Shown here in pieces: positions 9,248 to 17,751 of a stretch of DNA of 64,000 bases (its first letter is position 1; each line of letters starts with the position of its first letter). Position numbers and translations under genes: made by a program. The DNA lies in NCBI RefSeq assembly GCF_001866075.3, contig NZ_CP063356.1, positions 2,346,164-2,410,163 on the forward strand, read 5' to 3'. A model generated the notes under the pieces. That model did no database searches. It saw only the letters and a list, made by a program, of their open reading frames with translations, and was not told the origin of the DNA. The stretch is from Anaerobacillus isosaccharinicus. GTDB lineage: Bacteria; Bacillota; Bacilli; Bacillales; Anaerobacillaceae.

Positions 9248-9291
9248 AACGACTCAGTTTCTTGCTAAAGCAAGGAATTGGGTCGTTTTTT
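9248..9291 (+). terminator. Repeated terminator hairpin, copy 1
   Basis: AACGACTCA pairs with TGGGTCGTT around an inner CTTGC-TAAA-GCAAG hairpin, followed by a T-run. This is a canonical intrinsic terminator. A near-identical copy is at 23064-23107, where the outer stem shows a paired change (A-T here, G-C there) and a G-C to G-T change. It lies far downstream of hxlB and probably ends that transcript or an ancestral one. Confidence 0.75.
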
Positions 9292-9329
9292 AATAGATAA
9301 GAAAGTATAAACTTTTTGAGCTTTAAAAG

Positions 9330-9383
9330 TGTCTAGCGTAGAGCGCCAGTTGTCAAAGCTCCACGGGCGCTCTGCGCTTTTCT
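9330..9383. repeat. GC-rich palindromic element of the type common in Bacillus intergenic DNA
   Basis: AGCGTAGAGCGCC (9335-9347) pairs with GGCGCTCTGCGCT (9366-9378) over 13 bp with one G-U, followed by TTTCT. The GTCTAGC...GCGCTTTTCT frame resembles dispersed intergenic palindromes known from Bacillus genomes. It is much richer in GC than its surroundings. The resemblance is from memory of the family and was not searched. Confidence 0.5.
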
Positions 9384-9449
9384 AATGAAGAAAAATTAAG
9401 AAGGGTGTCTCATTTTTTGATTCACCTTATTTAGTTTAATACTTCACAG

Positions 9450-9515
9450 CTAGACATGACGCCGATACTCTCCTGGTGAAACACCGTACTTTTTCTTACT
9501 AACTACGATTTCACA
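9450..9515 (-). pseudogene. Remnant of an AraC-family regulator C-terminus
   Basis: Read on the minus strand this 22-codon stretch ends in KKKYGVSPGEYRRHV followed by a stop. This is the characteristic end of an AraC/XylS helix-turn-helix domain (the F-K-x-x-x-G-x-S-P-x-x-Y-R segment). No frame continues upstream with the rest of the domain, so only the tail survives. It may be the leftover of a regulator once divergent from one of the flanking sugar operons. Confidence 0.65.
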
Positions 9516-9609
9516 GTCCCCTCAGTTTGAAGCCGCATCTTATCTAAATAAAAAAGGTATTTATCAGTGATACATGGGTTTCCCACTAAATTTGTATAAA
9601 AAAAACAAA

Positions 9610-9637
9610 TTGACCTTCCTTTGAAAAGAGTTAATAT
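9610..9637 (+). promoter_or_regulatory. Sigma-A-like promoter for the sugar ABC operon
   Basis: TTGACC (9610-9615) and TAATAT (9632-9637) are separated by 16 bases, close to the vegetative consensus. The start would fall about 80 bases before the first permease gene, upstream of the cre-like site at 9696. A small GTCTCC/GGAGAC hairpin (9661-9685) lies in the leader. Confidence 0.55.
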
Positions 9638-9695
9638 TGTGTACCATTTACGTCAATATCGTCTCCTCAAAAAAAAGTTGGAGACTTTATAATAA

Positions 9696-9711
9696 AAGAA
9701 AGCGATTACAA
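9696..9711 (+). promoter_or_regulatory. cre-like site (CcpA)
   Basis: AAGAAAGCGATTACAA fits the catabolite-responsive consensus WTGNAANCGNWWNCAW at every defined position except the T at position 2. It lies between the promoter and the ribosome site of the first sugar permease gene, a position where CcpA binding would block transcription. LacI-family operators look alike, so a local repressor is the alternative. Confidence 0.6.
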
Positions 9712-9727
9712 AAGAGAGGTGAAAAAG

Positions 9728-10669
9728 TTGAACCCTAATAACCAAACGGATATAGCTAATACAAAAAAAGTGATCGAGATTGTTCAGAAACGAAAGATAA
9801 ATTGGAAAAGTGTTTTAAGCTATGTAGCTTTCGTAGGACCGGCATTGTTATTTTTCCTAGTCATTCAAATTATTCCGTTCTTAATGGGTGTTTATTATTC
9901 CTTCACGTCCTGGAATGGTGTTAGCTCAGTTGTTGAATGGGTGGGATTTGAGAATTACAAACGAATATTTACAAATGACCCGGTATTCTTTAACTCTTTC
10001 GTATTTACAACGAAATTTATGGTTGCTGCAGTATTTTTTAGTAATTTAATTGGTTTCGGTTTCGCATTACTATTAAATTCAGCATTAAAGACTCGTAACC
10101 TTTTAAGGACTATATATTTCATTCCAAATGTTATCGGCGGATTGTTACTTGGTTTCATATGGCAGTTTATATTTGTTAGAGGTTTTTCCTCTATTGGCAA
10201 TTTAACTGGCCTATCGTTTTTTCAACAACCCTGGTTAGGTGATGAGAAAACTGCATTTTGGGGACTTGTTATTGTATTTGCTTGGCAAATTAGCGGTTAT
10301 ATGATGGTAATCTATATAGCTGCATTACAGGGTTTAGATACTAATATTTTAGAGGCTGCGAAAATAGACGGGGCTTCTAATTTTAGGATATTAATAAATA
10401 TTATTATTCCACTAATCCTACCAGCATTTACAATTTGCTTTTTCTTAACAATCTCTATGGCATTTAAAATCTTTGATTTAAATATCTCACTAACAGGCGG
10501 TGGACCATTTAATTCAACGCAGTCAGTAGCAATTAACATTTATCAAGAGGCATTTCAAAATAATCGCTATGGTTTAGGGACAGCAAAATCAATCATTTTC
10601 TTCTTAGCTGTAGCTATTTTTACGACTATTCAAGTTTGGAGTACGAAAAAGAGGGAGGTTGAGGCATAA
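9728..10669 (+). CDS. Sugar ABC transporter permease (MalF/UgpA type)
   Basis: This is an integral membrane subunit of a carbohydrate ABC importer with six predicted helices. It has the CUT1 permease EAA loop (LEAAKIDGASNFRILINIIIP) that docks on the ATPase. The frame opens at GTG 9719, but AGAGAGGTG (9713-9721) is best placed for TTG 9728, which I use. The stop overlaps the next permease start by one base. No ATPase gene accompanies the operon, so it likely borrows a shared ATPase of the MsmX type, as is usual for Bacillus CUT1 importers. Confidence 0.9.
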   Translation: MNPNNQTDIANTKKVIEIVQKRKINWKSVLSYVAFVGPALLFFLVIQIIPFLMGVYYSFTSWNGVSSVVEWVGFENYKRIFTNDPVFFNSFVFTTKFMVAAVFFSNLIGFGFALLLNSALKTRNLLRTIYFIPNVIGGLLLGFIWQFIFVRGFSSIGNLTGLSFFQQPWLGDEKTAFWGLVIVFAWQISGYMMVIYIAALQGLDTNILEAAKIDGASNFRILINIIIPLILPAFTICFFLTISMAFKIFDLNISLTGGGPFNSTQSVAINIYQEAFQNNRYGLGTAKSIIFFLAVAIFTTIQVWSTKKREVEA

Positions 10670-11496
10670 TGAGAGAAAAGTATACGAAAAAAACTCTTTT
10701 GTTAGAAATTCTAGCGATCATTATCGCGATCATATTCCTCATTCCTTTTTATTTTGTTTTAGTGAACTCAGTTAAAAGTTTCGCAGAGATTTTAATAGAT
10801 GCGGCAGCCTGGCCGAAGGAGTTTTTGTTTTCTAACTATGTAAAGGTTTGGAATATCATTGATTTTCCAAGAGCATTTTGGAACTCCTTAGTAATAACAG
10901 TTGCAAGTAATATCGGAATTGTCGTCATTACATCCATGGCTGCTTGGAAAATGGTTAGAACACCAGGGAAGTTTAGTAAACTATTATTTATCTTTTTTGT
11001 CTCAGCAATGGTTATTCCGTTCCAAACGGTTATGATCCCTTTAATGAAATTAGGAGGTACTTTAGGGATCGTTAATAGTATACCGGGGCTAATAGTAATG
11101 TATTTTGGCTTTGGTGTTCCTTTATCGCTATTTCTCTATCATGGCTTCATTAAAACGGTGCCAATCGAGATTGAAGAGGCTGCAAGAATAGATGGTTGTA
11201 ATCAATTTAATGTTTTTTGGAGAATTGTATTCCCGCTATTAAAGCCAATTACAGTAACTGTCGTCATCTTAAATACACTTTGGATATGGAACGACTATTT
11301 ACTACCATTGCTTGTGTTACAAGATGCTGAATTGCGAACGATCCCATTGGCAGCAAGTTCATTTTTTGCTCAATATACAAAGCAGTGGGACATGGGGTTA
11401 GCGGCATTAATGCTAGGTATTGCACCAGTTATTATCTTCTTCTTATTTTTACAAAAGCACATTATTAAAGGCATTGCTTCAGGTTCAATTAAGTAG
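10669..11496 (+). CDS. Sugar ABC transporter permease (MalG/UgpE type)
   Basis: This is the second CUT1 permease (275 residues). The first helix is near residues 10-32, a PFYFVLVNSVKS segment follows it, and the EAA loop reads IEEAARIDGCNQFNVFWRIVFP. Translation is coupled to the first permease (TAATG overlap). The binding protein follows after a 165-base structured gap. The product forms the heterodimeric channel with the upstream gene product. Confidence 0.92.
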   Translation: MREKYTKKTLLLEILAIIIAIIFLIPFYFVLVNSVKSFAEILIDAAAWPKEFLFSNYVKVWNIIDFPRAFWNSLVITVASNIGIVVITSMAAWKMVRTPGKFSKLLFIFFVSAMVIPFQTVMIPLMKLGGTLGIVNSIPGLIVMYFGFGVPLSLFLYHGFIKTVPIEIEEAARIDGCNQFNVFWRIVFPLLKPITVTVVILNTLWIWNDYLLPLLVLQDAELRTIPLAASSFFAQYTKQWDMGLAALMLGIAPVIIFFLFLQKHIIKGIASGSIK

Positions 11497-11504
11497 GTAT
11501 TTCG

Positions 11505-11537
11505 TTTTTGCAGTTATTTATGTAATAGCTGTAAAAA
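11505..11537 (+). other. Stem-loop after the second permease gene
   Basis: TTTTTGCAGTTATT (11505-11518) pairs with AATAGCTGTAAAAA (11524-11537) with G-U pairs and a five-base loop. No T-run follows on this strand, so it is more likely an RNA-stability or processing hairpin than a terminator. Confidence 0.45.
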
Positions 11538-11553
11538 CTTATACAATAGAGTG

Positions 11554-11623
11554 AATTTCATAATTACATGCATTCTGCCACAGAGAGCTTGGTGTCCTGG
11601 CAAGAAATATGGAATTATGAAAT
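11554..11623 (+). promoter_or_regulatory. Large hairpin in the leader of the binding-protein gene
   Basis: AATTTCATAATT pairs with AATTATGAAAT across 70 bases, and an inner TGCCA/TGGCA pair sits near the loop. The structure lies about 40 bases before the start of the solute-binding gene. It may raise the binding protein's message relative to the permeases by protecting the 5' end, or act as an operator. The function is inferred. Confidence 0.45.
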
Positions 11624-11661
11624 GCATTAAAAAAAATCATTTTTAGGAGGGTCAAGACTTT

Positions 11662-12969
11662 ATGAAACGCTATCTATTATTCTTCTTAATGTTATTGGTA
11701 ACTGTAGGCATTTTCGTTGGGTGTTCTTCGGATGGTACTAGTTCTAAGGAAACTAATACGAACGATGATAAACCTAACACTGAGGAACCAAAGCCAAATG
11801 ATGAAATTATAACACTTAATATGTTCCAATTTAAAGTCGAAATTGCTGATCAACTACAAGAACTAATTAATGAGTTTGAAGCAGAACATCAAAATATTAA
11901 AATTAAGCTTGAAACAGTTGGCGGAGGCGCTGATTATAGTGCAGCACTAAAAGCTAAATTTGCGGCTGGACAAAGACCTGATATTTTTAATAACGGTGGA
12001 TTTAAGGAGCTAGAACTTTGGAAAGAACATTTAGCAGACCTTTCAAACGAGCCATGGGTAGCTAATTTACTTCCTATCGGTGCTGTTCCTACAACTGATG
12101 AGGCTGGTGTATTATATGGTATGCCTGTAAACCTAGAAGGATATGGCTTTATTTACAATAAAGACTTGTTCGAGCAAGCGGGTATAACTACACCTCCAGC
12201 AACGATTTCTGAGTTGAAAGATGCGGCTGCAAAGCTTGAAGGAGCGGGGATTACTCCTTTCTCAGCTGGATATGCAGAGTGGTGGGTAATTGGACAACAT
12301 TTATTAAACATTGCTTTCTCACAACAAGATGATCCTGAAGCTTATATTGCTGGATTATATGATGGTACTGAGACAATTGTAGGCAATGAGAAATTTATAC
12401 AATTTAAAGAAGTACTAGATACTGAGATTGGCTATGCAAATGCTAACCCGTTAACAACGGATTACAATTCTCAAGTAACATTATTCGCATCTGGCCAAAC
12501 AGCAATGCTGCAGCAAGGTAACTGGACAGAAAATATGATTTATGAAATCAACCCAGATATTAATATGGCATTTTTACCAATAGCGATTAATGATGATGCA
12601 ACTAAGTCTGATCGTCTACCTGTTGGAGTTCCGAATAACTGGGTAATTAATAAAAATTCTGAGCATTTAGATGAAGCAAAACTATTTTTAAATTGGATGG
12701 TAAGCTCTGAAACTGGTAAGCGTTATATTACAGAGGAATTTGCGTTCATCCCTGCATTCGATAACATTGCACCAAGTGGCTTAGGCGCATTAGGTCAATC
12801 CATTTTAGAGTATTCTACAGCTGATAAAACAATTCCATGGACTTGGTTCATGTGGCCAGATGGAGCCAATAAAGACTTTGCTGCAACAATTCAGGAATAC
12901 GCTGCTAAAAGAATTGACTATGATACTGTATTAAACCGCTTTCAAGAAATTTGGAACAACTTGAAATAA
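11662..12969 (+). CDS. Sugar ABC transporter solute-binding lipoprotein (MalE-like)
   Basis: This is a family 1 extracellular binding protein of 435 residues. The signal peptide ends in IFVGC, a lipobox with Cys at residue 21, followed by an acidic Asn/Glu/Pro linker. The mature part has the usual two-lobe pattern, including MPVNLEGYGFIYNKDLFEQAG (in two parts, near 155-175), and is rich in exposed Trp (EWWVIGQH, WTWFMWPDG) as expected for glucoside ligands. An AGGAGGG ribosome site precedes ATG 11662. The ligand is probably an alpha-linked glucose disaccharide or glucoside, judged from the GH65 gene downstream. Confidence 0.92.
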   Translation: MKRYLLFFLMLLVTVGIFVGCSSDGTSSKETNTNDDKPNTEEPKPNDEIITLNMFQFKVEIADQLQELINEFEAEHQNIKIKLETVGGGADYSAALKAKFAAGQRPDIFNNGGFKELELWKEHLADLSNEPWVANLLPIGAVPTTDEAGVLYGMPVNLEGYGFIYNKDLFEQAGITTPPATISELKDAAAKLEGAGITPFSAGYAEWWVIGQHLLNIAFSQQDDPEAYIAGLYDGTETIVGNEKFIQFKEVLDTEIGYANANPLTTDYNSQVTLFASGQTAMLQQGNWTENMIYEINPDINMAFLPIAINDDATKSDRLPVGVPNNWVINKNSEHLDEAKLFLNWMVSSETGKRYITEEFAFIPAFDNIAPSGLGALGQSILEYSTADKTIPWTWFMWPDGANKDFAATIQEYAAKRIDYDTVLNRFQEIWNNLK

Positions 12970-12983
12970 AGCATCACTTAGAA

Positions 12984-13007
12984 AGCATGTCTACCTATAG
13001 ACATGCT
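12984..13007 (+). terminator. Hairpin after the binding-protein gene
   Basis: AGCATGTCT (12984-12992) pairs perfectly with AGACATGCT (12999-13007) around a six-base loop, followed by CTCTATTTAT. It could terminate the transporter transcript before the two-component genes. The T-tract is weak. Confidence 0.45.
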
Positions 13008-13166
13008 CTCTATTTATCTATATATCTTATAAAAACATATCGGGCACCTATTCCTTCAATTTTTAGTGGGCTATACCTTTATTCTTTTTAAAGAGTTAAA
13101 ATATAAGAAGAACTAAGGCTTTCGCACTAAGCCATGGTAATTTGTAAGGAGTGAGGAGGTTAGCCC

Positions 13167-14975
13167 ATGATTAAAAGAAGCATCCGTAATAAACTTATCC
13201 TTCTTTTACTTGTCGTTACGATTGTTCCATTTAGTAGTGCCATTCTGATTACTTATTATCATACAAAAGATATTTTACAAAAACAGTCTGTTCAGGAAAC
13301 TAGTAATCTTTTATACCAAGGAAAGTATAATTTAGAGAACTATATAAATCAATTAAATAAGATCACTCTTAACCTTTATAACAATGCAGATTTTATGAAT
13401 TATATGAAGTATCCAACTACCAATAATAATTTAATGAAAGTTGAGCTTTTAAAGGGGATTCTAAATAGCCTGTTATATTCTGAAGAGTATATTCAGAAGG
13501 TTCAAATTTCCTTTGCTGATGATAATCGAGTGATCTCAACAACTAAACAATCAACAATTGTCTTTTCTGATTCTCAAAAACAAGGAATTGAACAGGCGTA
13601 TATGAAAGCGAAAAACAGCCCTTATAATATGTATCTTGAAACGAGAAATACGTACAACGCTTTAGTTGAGCACCCCCAGGAAGGTATTACTGTTCATAGG
13701 GCATTTTTTAATGTTCCAACTAGTAACATCTTGGCGTATATCTCCATAGAAATCTCACCAGATAAAATTTATGAACTAAGCAAAAAGCTTTATAACAGTA
13801 ATTCAGAAGAATTTTTTATTTTATCAGCAGAGGGTGAAATTATCTATAGCTCACGATCTGATATCACAACTGCTACCAAAGATCAACAACTATGGGTCGA
13901 GACACTCCTAAAATCAGATGCAAAAAGCGGTCAAATGGAGTGGCAAGAGGGCGCATTTCATGGAATGGTGATTTATGACCGCCTTTCTGATTCAGCAGGA
14001 GGATGGATCTTAGTCAAAAGAATCCCGCATTCAATTTTATATGAAAGCGCTTTTAATGTAGCGAAGATCAACATTATTTTTGGTGGCTTCGGCCTAATTC
14101 TAGCAGTTCTTTTGACATTATTTATCTCGTTCAAGATTACGTCTCCAATTCGGGTTTTGCTACAAAACATTCAAGAAATTGAAAAAGGTAACATGGAAAT
14201 CCAGTTTAAATCACTTGGAAGTGATGAAATTGGAATACTAGGATCTAGATTTAAACAAATGATCGAGAAAATCAATCATTTAATTAAGCGAGAATATAAG
14301 CTTGAATTAGAAAATAAGACTAACCAATTAAAAGTGTTACAATCACAAATTAATCCCCATTTCTTATATAATGCACTTCAATCAATTGGTACGGTAGCAC
14401 TAAAAAATCAAGTTCCACAAATCTATACTTTAATAACACATCTTTCAAAAATTATGAGATACGGTATGGATATGAAAGACAGTACGGTTCCTTTAATAAA
14501 GGAAATTAATTATACGAAAGCATTTTTATTGTTACAAAAAGAACGGTTTGGAGATTACCTAGACTATTCTATAGATGTTTCTGAAAATGTCATGAACATC
14601 CATGTACCAAAAATGATATTACAACCAGTTATTGAAAATTACTTTAAACATGGGTTTGAAAGCCGTGATGGAATTGGCAAAATAAAAATCGAATGCAAAA
14701 AACAAGGTAAATATCTCCATATGATAATTAGTGATAACGGAGGAGGTATTACTAAAAGTCGTCTTAATGAGGTTTATCACCATATACAACAAGAGAAACA
14801 AATAACTGGAGAAGAAACGAATATTGGCTTGAAAAATATCTTTACCCGGATAAAGCTTTATTATGGAGAAGCAGCTTCATTATTGCTTGAAAATAATCAA
14901 GAAGGTGGCTTCCTAGTAACTATAAAACTTCCAATAAGTAGCGGTGGTGATAAAGATGAAAGCAATAATCGTTGA
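13167..14975 (+). CDS. Sensor histidine kinase, YesM family
   Basis: This is a membrane sensor kinase of 602 residues. It has an N-terminal helix (about 12-32), an extracellular sensing region to about 295, a second helix (about 296-320), a HAMP linker (KITSPIRVLLQNI onward) and a His_kinase domain with the phospho-acceptor His near 398 in NPHFLYNALQS. The ATPase N-box ILQPVIENYFKHG and the G-box DNGGGI follow. GGAGTGAGGAGG precedes ATG 13167. The AraC-type response regulator overlaps its end. Together they probably sense the sugar or the loaded binding protein and control this locus. Confidence 0.93.
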   Translation: MIKRSIRNKLILLLLVVTIVPFSSAILITYYHTKDILQKQSVQETSNLLYQGKYNLENYINQLNKITLNLYNNADFMNYMKYPTTNNNLMKVELLKGILNSLLYSEEYIQKVQISFADDNRVISTTKQSTIVFSDSQKQGIEQAYMKAKNSPYNMYLETRNTYNALVEHPQEGITVHRAFFNVPTSNILAYISIEISPDKIYELSKKLYNSNSEEFFILSAEGEIIYSSRSDITTATKDQQLWVETLLKSDAKSGQMEWQEGAFHGMVIYDRLSDSAGGWILVKRIPHSILYESAFNVAKINIIFGGFGLILAVLLTLFISFKITSPIRVLLQNIQEIEKGNMEIQFKSLGSDEIGILGSRFKQMIEKINHLIKREYKLELENKTNQLKVLQSQINPHFLYNALQSIGTVALKNQVPQIYTLITHLSKIMRYGMDMKDSTVPLIKEINYTKAFLLLQKERFGDYLDYSIDVSENVMNIHVPKMILQPVIENYFKHGFESRDGIGKIKIECKKQGKYLHMIISDNGGGITKSRLNEVYHHIQQEKQITGEETNIGLKNIFTRIKLYYGEAASLLLENNQEGGFLVTIKLPISSGGDKDESNNR

Positions 14976-15714
14976 CGATGAAAAACACGTGCGTGAAGGA
15001 TTGCTTCTATTAGGTCGATGGGACAAATATGGCATAAACACAATATTTGAAGCTGGGGATGGAGAAGAGGCAATAAAGCTTATCACCGAGCATCGTCCCC
15101 AACTTATTTTTACCGATATGAGAATGCCGAAAAAAGATGGCGTAAAACTACTAAAATGGATCCACGCTTCAGCAATTCCTTGTACCACAATAGTCATAAG
15201 TGGTTATGAAGATTATGAGTATATGAGAAATGCAATTCAATACAAAAGTTTTGATTATATTTTAAAACCGATTGACCCCGAGATTTTAAATGAAACATTA
15301 GAAAAAGCCGTAAAGGAATGGCAAGTGCAAGACCTATTAAGAACACCAAAGGTTAAAGAAGATCAAATTAAGAAAACAAAGTTCCAAAAGGAAAAAAATA
15401 GTATCCAAAATATTGAAGAATACCTACGCTCTAATTATCAGAGTGAGATCAACCTTCAAGAAATTGCTGAAAAATTTTTCTTATGTAAAGAATACATTTC
15501 ACGAAAGTTTAAACAAGAATATGGGGAAACACTCACAGACTACTTAATGAAAATCAGAGTTCAAAAAGCGAAGGAATTACTCGTAATTGAACATGTGAAA
15601 ATCTATGAGGTTGCCTATAATGTAGGTTACCAAAATGAGAAGTACTTTAGTAAAGTTTTTAAAAAAGTAGTAGGAGTAACCCCAAACGAATATAAGAATT
15701 CATTATCCAATTAG
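14956..15714 (+). CDS. Response regulator with AraC-type DNA-binding domain (YesN family)
   Basis: The receiver domain (about 1-118) has the acidic pair VDDE, the phospho-acceptor Asp54 in FTDMRMP, and Lys104 in LKPID. A linker rich in Lys leads to two helix-turn-helix motifs (about 150-252), ending in FKKVVGVTPNEYKNS. ATG 14956 follows GGTGGTG and lies inside the kinase gene, overlapping it by 20 bases. It is the partner of the YesM-type kinase and probably activates the transporter and the downstream catabolic genes. Confidence 0.93.
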   Translation: MKAIIVDDEKHVREGLLLLGRWDKYGINTIFEAGDGEEAIKLITEHRPQLIFTDMRMPKKDGVKLLKWIHASAIPCTTIVISGYEDYEYMRNAIQYKSFDYILKPIDPEILNETLEKAVKEWQVQDLLRTPKVKEDQIKKTKFQKEKNSIQNIEEYLRSNYQSEINLQEIAEKFFLCKEYISRKFKQEYGETLTDYLMKIRVQKAKELLVIEHVKIYEVAYNVGYQNEKYFSKVFKKVVGVTPNEYKNSLSN

Positions 15715-15890
15715 TTTAAGGTGAGTGTTCAAAATAAATAGCAAAATAAAATATGGTTAAATTCGAGAAAAATGGTGTTCAATGGTGAATTTTAAAACAA
15801 GATAGATGCCGTCGTTCACCTTTTGAAAGTATTTAAATGATCTTAAACTACTTAAATACAAATAGATAAAGCGGTTGGGAGAGGATATAT

Positions 15891-16616
15891 ATGTTAAACG
15901 TAACAGTCTGGAATGAAAATCGTCATGAACAAAAAAGTCAGGTTGTAAGAAACATTTATCCAGAAGGAATTCATGGGGCAATTGCAAGTTTTTTAAAAGA
16001 AGAACATGAAGTAAAAACAGCAACTTTAGATGAAGAGTCGTATGGGCTTACAGATAATGTTCTATATGAAACAGATGTCTTAATTTGGTGGGGACATCTT
16101 GCTCACCATGAGGTTGATGATGTGATTGTAGAAAAAGTGAAGCAGCGCGTCCTTGATGGCATGGGTCTAATCGTTCTTCATTCAGGACATTTTTCCAAGA
16201 TTTTCAAAACGCTTATGGGCACAACTTGTGATCTTAAGTGGCGTGAAGCGGATGAAAAGGAGAGACTGTGGGTTGTTGATCCAAGCCATCCGATTGCAGA
16301 AGATATCGGTGAGTATATAGAGCTTGAAAAAGAAGAAATGTATGGAGAGCATTTTGATATTCCAGCACCAGAGCAACTCATTTTTATGAGCTGGTTTGAG
16401 GGTGGGGAAGTGTTTCGAAGTGGCTGTACATATCAACGCGGAAAAGGGAAAATCTTTTACTTCCGTCCTGGACATGAAACGTATCCAACCTATTATCACA
16501 AAGATGTTCAAAAGGTCATAAAAAATGCTGTTTTGTGGGCAAAGCCTACGAAGCTGCCAAAGCCTATTTATGGGAATGCCAAACCATTAGAAGAAATCAA
16601 ACCAAAAAAAGAGTAG
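15891..16616 (+). CDS. ThuA-like glutamine-amidotransferase-fold protein
   Basis: This protein of 241 residues belongs to the ThuA/trehalose-utilisation family. It has [10 protein letters not shown] at the N-terminus, DVLIWWGH near 62, [27 protein letters not shown], and the late HETYPTYYH segment. In rhizobia ThuA works with the dehydrogenase ThuB on trehalose-type disaccharides through 3-keto derivatives. Here two Gfo/Idh/MocA dehydrogenases and a TIM-barrel isomerase follow directly, the same gene company. GGGAGAGG precedes ATG 15891. The exact biochemical role of the family is still loosely defined. Confidence 0.85.
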   Translation: MLNVTVWNENRHEQKSQVVRNIYPEGIHGAIASFLKEEHEVKTATLDEESYGLTDNVLYETDVLIWWGHLAHHEVDDVIVEKVKQRVLDGMGLIVLHSGHFSKIFKTLMGTTCDLKWREADEKERLWVVDPSHPIAEDIGEYIELEKEEMYGEHFDIPAPEQLIFMSWFEGGEVFRSGCTYQRGKGKIFYFRPGHETYPTYYHKDVQKVIKNAVLWAKPTKLPKPIYGNAKPLEEIKPKKE

Positions 16617-16629
16617 GAGATGGATAATC

Positions 16630-17655
16630 ATGAGTAAATTAAAGGTTGCAGTTATTGGTTGTGGAAGTATTGCAAAGCATCGTCATCTTCCGGAGTATGC
16701 AAGCAATAAAGAAGTTGAAATTGTTGCTGTGTGTGACATTGTTGAAGAACGTGTTGAGGAATTTGCAACAAAGTACGAAGCAAAAGCCTATACAAACTAC
16801 GAAGAATTACTTCTAAATTCTGATATTGATGCCGTGAGTGTTTGTACACCAAACTACTTGCACGCGCCGATTTCGATTGCTGCATTAAATGCTGGCAAAC
16901 ACGTTTTATGTGAAAAGCCGATGGCAACTTCCAAAGAAGACGCAGAAGCAATGATCAAAGTTGCAGAAGTTACTGGTAAAAAGCTGATGATTGCCCATAA
17001 TCAACGTTTCGTTCCTGCTCATCAAAAAGCGAGACAATTGATTGATAAAGGTGAGCTTGGAAAAATTTATAGCTTCCGCACGGCATTTGGCCATGGTGGT
17101 CCAGAAGGATGGAGTGCAGACGGGCTTGACAGCTGGTTCTTCAAAAAAGAAGAAGCATTTATTGGGGCCATGGGTGACCTTGGTGTCCATAAAACTGATT
17201 TATTACGTTTTCTATTGGGTGAAGAATTTGTTGAAGTTGGTGCTTTTGTTGAAACGAGCGCCAAGAAAAATGCCGATGTAGATGATACAGCGGTGTGTGT
17301 TTTAAAAACAGAAAGTGGCATTATTGGTACGTTAGCTGCAAGCTGGTCGTATGTTTCGAAAGAAGATAACTCAACGGTTATTTATGGTGAAAAAGGAATT
17401 ATGCGCTTATTAGATAACCCAGTAGACTCCCTTATTATTCAATACCAAAATGGCGAGGTTGCCAAATATGAGTTAGGCAAAATTCAAACGAATGAGGCTG
17501 GTGGACAAAACAATAGCCAAGTTATCGATCGATTTGTGAAGTCAATCATTGAAAATGAAGATTCACCGGTGTCAGGAATAGAAGGAATGAACTCACTGCA
17601 AGTGGTGTTAGCTGCTTTAGAATCACAAAAAACGAAAAAAATTGTGTCGCTCTAA
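16630..17655 (+). CDS. Gfo/Idh/MocA-family oxidoreductase 1
   Basis: This is an NAD(P)-dependent sugar dehydrogenase or reductase of 341 residues. The Rossmann loop VIGCGSIAKHRHLP starts near residue 8, CEKPMA (the family EKP motif) lies near 95, and GDLGVHKTDLL carries the catalytic-type His near 180. It begins 14 bases after the ThuA gene and is clearly co-transcribed. Oxidation of a disaccharide or glucoside at C3, or reduction of a keto-sugar, is the likely role in this setting. The substrate is inferred. Confidence 0.9.
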   Translation: MSKLKVAVIGCGSIAKHRHLPEYASNKEVEIVAVCDIVEERVEEFATKYEAKAYTNYEELLLNSDIDAVSVCTPNYLHAPISIAALNAGKHVLCEKPMATSKEDAEAMIKVAEVTGKKLMIAHNQRFVPAHQKARQLIDKGELGKIYSFRTAFGHGGPEGWSADGLDSWFFKKEEAFIGAMGDLGVHKTDLLRFLLGEEFVEVGAFVETSAKKNADVDDTAVCVLKTESGIIGTLAASWSYVSKEDNSTVIYGEKGIMRLLDNPVDSLIIQYQNGEVAKYELGKIQTNEAGGQNNSQVIDRFVKSIIENEDSPVSGIEGMNSLQVVLAALESQKTKKIVSL

Positions 17656-17751
17656 AAACGTAATAGGGTACACCATTAACGAGAGTGGAAGCTCTCACGA
17701 TCGATTGTTTTAAAATATAGGTGTAAGTAATATTAGAGGAGGTTTTCAAGC

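Noticed and set aside
9028-9249. 73-codon open frame after hxlB
   Set aside because: No ribosome site, no recognisable motif, and the frame runs into the repeated terminator hairpin.
16652-17321. Several open frames antisense to the first Gfo/Idh/MocA gene
   Set aside because: They lie wholly opposite a well-conserved gene and have no ribosome sites or family features.
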